From: Bdellovibrio bacteriovorus HD100
GTDB lineage: Bacteria; Bdellovibrionota; Bdellovibrionia; Bdellovibrionales; Bdellovibrionaceae
Direction of reading: 5' to 3'
DNA: 64,000 nt
NCBI RefSeq assembly: GCF_000196175.1
Contig: NC_005363.1
Coordinates: 558,001-622,000 of the forward strand
Under the pieces are notes generated by a model. That model did no database searches, was not told where the DNA came from, and saw only the letters and a program-made list of their open reading frames with translations. Of the stretch, positions 59,414 through 64,000 are shown piece after piece. Made by a program: the position numbers and the translations under genes. The stretch's first letter is position 1; each line of letters begins with the position of its first letter.

Positions 59414-60223
59414 TCAGAATTTGTATCCCAGAACGACGTAGTGCCCGAAGCCGGTGGTTTCTCCGGCGATGCCACCGTCAGCAAACTGGGCATAGTCCTT
59501 GTAGTACTTCAAACCGTAGCCCAATGAATAGTCCGGCTGATGCCAGTAAAAGCCGTTGTACCAGGCCACGGAGCTGTCGGTGCGACCTGGTTCCTGACCG
59601 ATTTCATCAGCCGCAAAAACGAAATCCAGATAACCTTGATAAGACAGGAAGCTGTCATTGGCGAAGTGATAGAACGGGGCCAGCCAGTTCACCGCCAAAA
59701 AATAGCCATCCCAAGAGTGTTCGTTGACCGCCCCATAATTTTCCCGGACATAGCGGGCCATCAGATTTGCACCGAGTTTTCCGGTCCATGGGGTTTTGAA
59801 ATCCACCCCGAGGCCGATGCATTGCTCGAACAAGGCGCGGTCCCCCACAATCAGCAGGGTCGCAAGATACCACTCCTGAACCGGACCCCAGGAAAGATCT
59901 TTTTGGGTGATGTGATTCAGGGAAAAGCGCGGGAAGGTTTTTAAAAACAGATTGTCGCCGTTGTGAAAGTCGCTGTCTTGCGAGTCAAAAATATCAAACA
60001 CATCAAAGAATCCGTAAAAGTCCAAAAAACCCGAGCGTCCCCCGAACTCCATTTCAATGTACGTGTCGTCCTGCTGATCAAAAGGATTTTTATTTTCAAA
60101 GCCCTTGTATAGATTGAATTGCAGCCACTGAAAGTTCCGGGATTTTGCTTCACCCTGGGCATCGGCAGGAATTGGCAGCAGCAGCGCCGCTACCAGCATC
60201 AGTGGCATGAAAGCCTTGATCAT
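59414..60223 (-). CDS. Tsx/OmpK-like outer-membrane channel
   Basis: A 269-residue outer-membrane protein; ATG follows AGGAGG. Signal peptide ending IPADA, then an N-terminal stretch NFQWLQFNLYKGFE and DDTYIEMEFGGRSGFLDFYG, matching the Tsx channel family (PF03502), and a C-terminal VVLGYKF ending in Phe, as needed for outer-membrane insertion. Tsx takes up nucleosides, which Bdellovibrio draws from prey. Specificity here is not established. Confidence 0.82.
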   Translation of the reverse strand: MIKAFMPLMLVAALLLPIPADAQGEAKSRNFQWLQFNLYKGFENKNPFDQQDDTYIEMEFGGRSGFLDFYGFFDVFDIFDSQDSDFHNGDNLFLKTFPRFSLNHITQKDLSWGPVQEWYLATLLIVGDRALFEQCIGLGVDFKTPWTGKLGANLMARYVRENYGAVNEHSWDGYFLAVNWLAPFYHFANDSFLSYQGYLDFVFAADEIGQEPGRTDSSVAWYNGFYWHQPDYSLGYGLKYYKDYAQFADGGIAGETTGFGHYVVLGYKF

Positions 60224-60234
60224 AAGTCCTCCTG

Positions 60235-61689
60235 TCAGTGTCGATAAGAAGGGGCAAATATTTTTTGCATGCGGCCTGTTTTCACCAGATCCTGAATCGC
60301 AAGGTTGATCTCTTCAATTTTCAGGGTGGACTTCTTTGAAACGGCGCACTTCACATCCACCGGGTCAATTTCCAGCGGGGCTTTCTGCAGTCGGGAATCC
60401 TTGCTTTTGTAATAGCTGTATTCCAGGCTGTTTAAAAGAATCAGTGGCACACGTTTCACGCTCAGCTTTTCCACGTTGGCGGCGCCCGAGCCGGCGTCTT
60501 CGCGCTCCAGACTCTTATCCTCGAAATAAGGTGTCAGGGCCGGATAGACAAAATTCAAGACCGCCCCGATGCGTTTTCCCTTCAAATCCTCGAGCGTGCG
60601 GATCTTGGCGACTTTGGGATCCGCCTGATGTCCCACGATGAAATCGCTTTGTCGGAAAATCGGGGTACTCCAGTGGTATTGCTGGGCGTATTGCCCAGCC
60701 CAGGCCTCGGTGTCATAGCAGACCAGCTCTATCTGCCCGGACGCCAGACGCGCATCCAGGCGTCCCCGCGGAAGCAGCACGAAGTTGATGGGGCGCTGAA
60801 TTCTTTTTCCGATCTCCAGGGCGATGTCAAAAAAGACTCCGCCGCGCACGGTCCCATCGACCTCGGAGGTTTTGTCAAAATGAATGAATGGCGGAGAGTC
60901 GTTGCTGTTCAGGCCGTAAGAAACCGGTTTGGGAGTGGTCTCCGGATCAGAGTAACGCTTGACGATTTTGCTGAAAACCTGCTTTTCATGCAGGCGATCG
61001 ATTGCGCGATTCAGACGACTTAAAGTCAGGCGGGACTTTTTTGAAAGAGAACACTGGATGTCAGTTTTATCCAGCGCGAAGGTGCTTCTTTGCAGGCTGG
61101 GATAGAGGCTTTTGAAATAGGTGTATTCAATGTCACTCAGAAGGATGTAGGGCACCCTTCCGGTCAGCAGTTTTTTTATGCTGACTTCGATCGTGGGGCT
61201 GTCACTTCTTTGCAGCTCCTTGGATTTAAAGCGGTCTTCGAGGTCCGCGTACACATAATTTTCCACGGTGCCGATGGTGCCCTTTATTTGATCGGGTGAG
61301 ACGAAGGGAACAGTTGTCAGGCCCACCAGGACATTGGTGTGCGTGAACAGGGGTTTGCTCCACAAGGCACCGTCAGCAAAGGGATGGCGCCAGCGCACAC
61401 TGTTGTGGCAGATCAGATCGATCTTGTTGTTGATGATGTTCGTGGCGATGCGCTTGCGGGGGATGCGGACGATGGAATAGTCGCCCCCCAGTTCTTCGCC
61501 AATGGCGACGGAGACTTCGTAAATCAAGCCGCCGGTGGGAATAGGTGTGTTCTGATTTTCAAACTGAAAAAGTAATGGCGGAGCATTGCTCGAGTTGAAG
61601 CCAAACTTAATGCCGCCCGCGGCCTCAGTGGAGTGACCCTGACAAACAACAAGAAATACAAGAATCAGGAAGAAGCGGCGAGAATCCAT
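60235..61689 (-). CDS. Tandem SBP3-type periplasmic solute-binding protein
   Basis: A 484-residue exported protein made of two copies of a family 3 solute-binding fold, residues ~25-260 and ~265-484. Each begins with a matching segment (IKFGFNSSNAPPLLFQF versus VSYGLNSNDSPPFIHFD) and repeats later landmarks (IDLICHNSVRW versus IELVCYDTEAW; DIQCSLSKKSRLTLSRLNRA versus DVKCAVSKKSTLKIEEINLA). No membrane or enzymatic domain is present. The start ATG 61689 lies in a perfect palindrome. An amino-acid or opine sensor or transporter partner is likely, but no permease is near. Confidence 0.88.
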   Translation of the reverse strand: MDSRRFFLILVFLVVCQGHSTEAAGGIKFGFNSSNAPPLLFQFENQNTPIPTGGLIYEVSVAIGEELGGDYSIVRIPRKRIATNIINNKIDLICHNSVRWRHPFADGALWSKPLFTHTNVLVGLTTVPFVSPDQIKGTIGTVENYVYADLEDRFKSKELQRSDSPTIEVSIKKLLTGRVPYILLSDIEYTYFKSLYPSLQRSTFALDKTDIQCSLSKKSRLTLSRLNRAIDRLHEKQVFSKIVKRYSDPETTPKPVSYGLNSNDSPPFIHFDKTSEVDGTVRGGVFFDIALEIGKRIQRPINFVLLPRGRLDARLASGQIELVCYDTEAWAGQYAQQYHWSTPIFRQSDFIVGHQADPKVAKIRTLEDLKGKRIGAVLNFVYPALTPYFEDKSLEREDAGSGAANVEKLSVKRVPLILLNSLEYSYYKSKDSRLQKAPLEIDPVDVKCAVSKKSTLKIEEINLAIQDLVKTGRMQKIFAPSYRH

Positions 61690-61709
61690 ACTCACTAGAT
61701 AGTGAGTAT
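61688..61709. promoter_or_regulatory. Perfect palindrome over the SBP gene start
   Basis: Arms ATACTCACTA and TAGTGAGTAT, 10 bp each, separated by GA. It covers the start codon and ribosome site of the minus-strand gene at 61689. This looks like a dimeric repressor operator (TetR/GntR-like size), or an RNA hairpin blocking translation. Confidence 0.6.
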
Positions 61710-61759
61710 GGAAGGGTGTTGTCAAAATTTTTTCATGGACTCTGTCACTCGTTGACGAT

Positions 61760-62098
61760 CTATTTGCAGATCAAAGTGCCCTTGTCGATATTGAAGCCGG
61801 GAACATGGCTTTCTTGTGCAATGTGGGCTTTACCCAGACCCAATGCGAACTGCACAACGTACTTGTTGCCGCCAGGAATGATTTCCACACACTCATAAAC
61901 CGGGATGTCAGCGGCATAACCCTGGCAGCTCAGGTCGATGACAAACTCACGATAGTCAAAAGCCAAAGTGGCGTTGCCAGCGGCCGGCATTTCAAATTCG
62001 GCATAAGTGCCGGAATTCAGAGTGCCTTCACATTTGAGAGTGTCAGCGAATGCCGGGCCAGAGATCAAAAGAGCGAAAAGGGTGATCAGGTGTTTCAT
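61760..62098 (-). CDS. Small secreted protein (112 residues)
   Basis: ATG follows AGAGGA. Signal peptide MKHLITLFALLISGPAFA, then a beta-rich domain with four cysteines (LKCEGTLN, LSCQGYA, YECVEII, LICK). Its pattern of short strands is like small periplasmic binding or inhibitor proteins. No family recognised. Confidence 0.75.
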   Translation of the reverse strand: MKHLITLFALLISGPAFADTLKCEGTLNSGTYAEFEMPAAGNATLAFDYREFVIDLSCQGYAADIPVYECVEIIPGGNKYVVQFALGLGKAHIAQESHVPGFNIDKGTLICK

Positions 62099-62238
62099 AA
62101 AAAATCCTCTTTGGGTTAAAGTGTGTTTTGCACAGATCTTGTAACCTGAAAGAGGACATTTGAGTGTTTGGATCCCGTTAAGACCCCCGGTTTTGTTCCA
62201 GGATCTTACGCTTAAAAAAACTTTTATTGACAGGCTTC

Positions 62239-62739
62239 TTATTCTTCAAAGTCTTCGATGGCGTTTTCGTCACGCAGGTGGAATTTGAAGTCCGGACTGA
62301 CATAGATCCCGCTGGAGATATAGCCGGCAACGCAGTTTTCTTTCATGTATTCCTGAATTGTGGCGTCGTCCTCTTCATAAGGAATGTCGCAGCTGCCGGT
62401 GTCGTAAGCTTCGTGCTGAATCTGACCTTTGTAGGCCACGAATTCACCTGCTGCAGAATAGATTTTAGTCAAAGAGCCGAACTCAACACTCGCGCCGTCT
62501 TTTAGCTGATAGTCACCCTCAAGAATCGTGTCATACCAGATGTTGGATTCATATTCGGCGGCCTTTAAAAGAGCGGCCTGATCCGGAGCGCTCAGGCTGT
62601 CGAAGTCGATTTCCTGAGTCACTTCGCTGCCAGCTTCAATCACAGAGTAAAGTTTTTTAAGGAAGGTTTGTTCCGCCTTGGAGGAAGCAAAAGCATTTAC
62701 AGAGAAAACAGAAAGCATCAGTGCCAGTAGGATTTTCAT
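62239..62739 (-). CDS. Secreted acidic protein (166 residues)
   Basis: ATG follows GGAGT. Signal peptide MKILLALMLSVFSVNAFA. The mature protein is acidic with two cysteines (TGSCDIPYEE, KENCVAGYI) and ends EDFEE. No family recognised. No visible operon partner. Confidence 0.72.
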   Translation of the reverse strand: MKILLALMLSVFSVNAFASSKAEQTFLKKLYSVIEAGSEVTQEIDFDSLSAPDQAALLKAAEYESNIWYDTILEGDYQLKDGASVEFGSLTKIYSAAGEFVAYKGQIQHEAYDTGSCDIPYEEDDATIQEYMKENCVAGYISSGIYVSPDFKFHLRDENAIEDFEE

Positions 62740-63063
62740 GGGGACTCCAGTTCGTTTGATGCGGTTGTTTTAGTGCCGCCACATGCAGAAGTAAATTGCA
62801 TAGACTGAAAGAATATATGCTTTGAAAGAATAATAAGGCTCCAGACGGGTCTGGGGAGGCTGTTTTTGTGCTGCAAATTGAAACGGACATTTGCCCAAAT
62901 GTATCCAGAGAAACTTGGTAATGCCTTGAAATTAGCCGCTTTTTCTTAAGTTCCAGCAAGCAAAGGACGAAGAAGTGTCGAAGCTGCAAACAAGCGGCGC
63001 TTTGAGGACTTATGAACGTCAATTGTCAGCCAAAAAGCCACGGTTACAAAGTAAACTTATCTT
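62740..63063. other. Intergenic region without a supported gene
   Basis: 324 bp between two divergent genes. A/T-rich around 62810-62830 (AAAGAATAATAAGG), otherwise nothing structured seen. It should hold the promoters of both neighbours. Confidence 0.5.
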
Positions 63064-64000
63064 ATGGATAAAAAGACAGCTTCCAGGCTTTGTGCCTTCT
63101 TTGTTGTTACTTTGCCATTGATGCTGGGGTTTCAGAACTGCAGCGCCCTTTATATGGGCGAGCCGCAAGGGCGCTCGGAATCTGTTCCCCTCACTGAAGA
63201 TCTGCAACTGGGACAGAAACTGTACACTCAAAACTGCGCCAACTGTCATGGCTCGGTGAAGTCCTCGGCGAAACGTTCGCGAACGGCAGAGCAGATATCC
63301 ATCGCCATCAAAACTGAATCGCAAATGAGAATGATCAGTTTGACGCAGAAAGAACTTGATCTGATTGCGCAGGCTTTGTCGCCGGAGGCCTACAATCCGC
63401 CACCAGTGGTGAATGAAGACAACCGGCAGGTGTTTGCGTGCACGCCCGGGCAGATGCAGAAAACCCCGATGGTCCGGTTGACGAATCGCGAATACAGAGG
63501 TGCTCTGTTTGGCCTGCTGGATGACTTTGCCACCACTTTGAAAACTGATGCCACACTGCTGGAAAAGATTGAAGCCATACCTACGGACATCGCCACCGAA
63601 AATCGCGACACGCTGAAAGAACAGTCCCTGTTGATGACGGCGCCGATTTCCAATGCCTTGTTTGAATCCGCGTTCCGTGCCTCAGAGCTTGTGGCGGGGG
63701 CCACGACGGGTTTAAGGAATTATCCCAACACCGGTCAGTGTCTGAACGCCGCGACAATCACGCAATCCTGCCATCAACAGTTTGTGCGTGAACTGGGCAG
63801 TCGGGCCTTTCGTCGCCCTTTGAGCGTGACGGAAGCCAACGAGGTTGCGGCCCGTTTTTGGGATGCTGGTCTGGCCAAGTCAGATCTTTTGAAGGTCACC
63901 TTCACAGGACTGGTGACGATGCCGGATTCTCTTTACAAGGTTTATGATCGCGGCAGTGCGGTTGTGGGAAGTTCCACAGTGCTCAGTCTTTCGGCCCATG
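63064..64000 (+). CDS. Cytochrome-c lipoprotein of the DUF1587/DUF1595 (Planctomycete-type) group, 3' truncated
   Basis: Open from ATG 63064 to the right edge, 312 codons visible. A lipobox-like FQNC follows a hydrophobic leader. A single haem-binding CANCH lies near residue 60, followed by the cytochrome-c helix and AQALSPEAYN. LTNREYRGALFGLLDDFATT matches DUF1587, and RELGSRAFRRPLSVTEANEV matches DUF1595. The family goes on with DUF1592 and DUF1588, which should lie outside the window. These are large periplasmic multidomain proteins of unclear function, common in Planctomycetes and Deltaproteobacteria. Confidence 0.88.
   Translation, partial: MDKKTASRLCAFFVVTLPLMLGFQNCSALYMGEPQGRSESVPLTEDLQLGQKLYTQNCANCHGSVKSSAKRSRTAEQISIAIKTESQMRMISLTQKELDLIAQALSPEAYNPPPVVNEDNRQVFACTPGQMQKTPMVRLTNREYRGALFGLLDDFATTLKTDATLLEKIEAIPTDIATENRDTLKEQSLLMTAPISNALFESAFRASELVAGATTGLRNYPNTGQCLNAATITQSCHQQFVRELGSRAFRRPLSVTEANEVAARFWDAGLAKSDLLKVTFTGLVTMPDSLYKVYDRGSAVVGSSTVLSLSAH

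Noticed and set aside
62657-63022. 121-codon minus-strand frame before the cytochrome gene
   Set aside because: No ribosome site and no signal or domain; overlaps the real start of the acidic secreted protein.

Overview
The window looks like a chromosomal segment of a Bdellovibrio-type predatory deltaproteobacterium (Bdellovibrionota), most likely B. bacteriovorus. This is inferred from paralogous flagellins beside fliD/fliS, many small secreted proteins and lipoproteins, many envelope hydrolases, and a mid-GC, tightly packed gene layout. It carries about 70 genes, mostly complete. I see no rRNA, tRNA, CRISPR array or prophage.

Layout. 1-3.7 kb: the end of a possible alpha/beta hydrolase, then an A/T-rich three-gene cassette (DUF1460-type peptidoglycan amidase plus two paralogous ankyrin-like lipoproteins). 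4-7 kb: two flagellin genes separated by a REP-associated tyrosine transposase (RAYT) that is bracketed by inverted copies of a REP-like repeat. 7.4-12 kb: a zinc-metalloprotease lipoprotein and phosphoenolpyruvate carboxylase. 12-14.9 kb: flaG-like, fliD, fliS and a FliT/FlgN-like gene. 15-25 kb: a long, overlapping co-directional gene string behind a good sigma-54 promoter match (TPR protein, Maf/DUF115-like protein, two GT9 glycosyltransferases, an overlapping 57-codon gene, a hypothetical, a histidine kinase, a receiver, rsmD, coaD, an aminotransferase), closed by a strong terminator. I read its first half as a flagellin or envelope glycosylation module. 25-33 kb: VWA lipoprotein, DUF2802 protein, trypsin-like lipoprotein, DUF502 protein and a 984-residue gluzincin/beta-propeller/beta-barrel protein. 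33-37 kb: pal, a DUF4398-like lipoprotein, cpoB/ybgF, tsaD, rsmA and smpB. 36.8-38.0 kb: a 1.1-kb insertion bounded by direct repeats of the smpB 3' end. 38-54 kb: mixed housekeeping and envelope genes (PilZ, FtsJ-like methyltransferase, lytic-transglycosylase-like protein, MarR, GlcG/HbpS, map, nnrD, NUDIX, hemolysin III, MFS, KefB-type antiporter). 54-64 kb: methyl-accepting chemotaxis protein, hydrolases, Tsx-like porin, tandem SBP3 protein, small secreted proteins, and the start of a cytochrome-c/DUF1587-1595 lipoprotein that runs off the right edge.

How the genes connect. The flagellar part is coherent: filament (two FliC), cap (FliD), chaperones (FliS, FliT-like), FlaG, then putative modification enzymes and a two-component pair. 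Sigma-28-like sites precede both flagellins, and a sigma-54-like site precedes the modification operon. A short palindrome built on GGACC/GGTCC recurs upstream of the flagellins, fliD and several envelope genes and may mark an undescribed regulon.

Most notable: (1) the smpB-anchored mini-island, in which both repeats encode the same SmpB C-terminus; (2) the RAYT/REP family with at least four repeat copies here; (3) the amidase/ankyrin-lipoprotein cassette, which recalls the ankyrin self-protection known in Bdellovibrio; (4) the GGACC palindromes; (5) small genes at 18115-18288 and 47509-47598 with strong Shine-Dalgarno sites. All calls come from reading the sequence; no database search was run.
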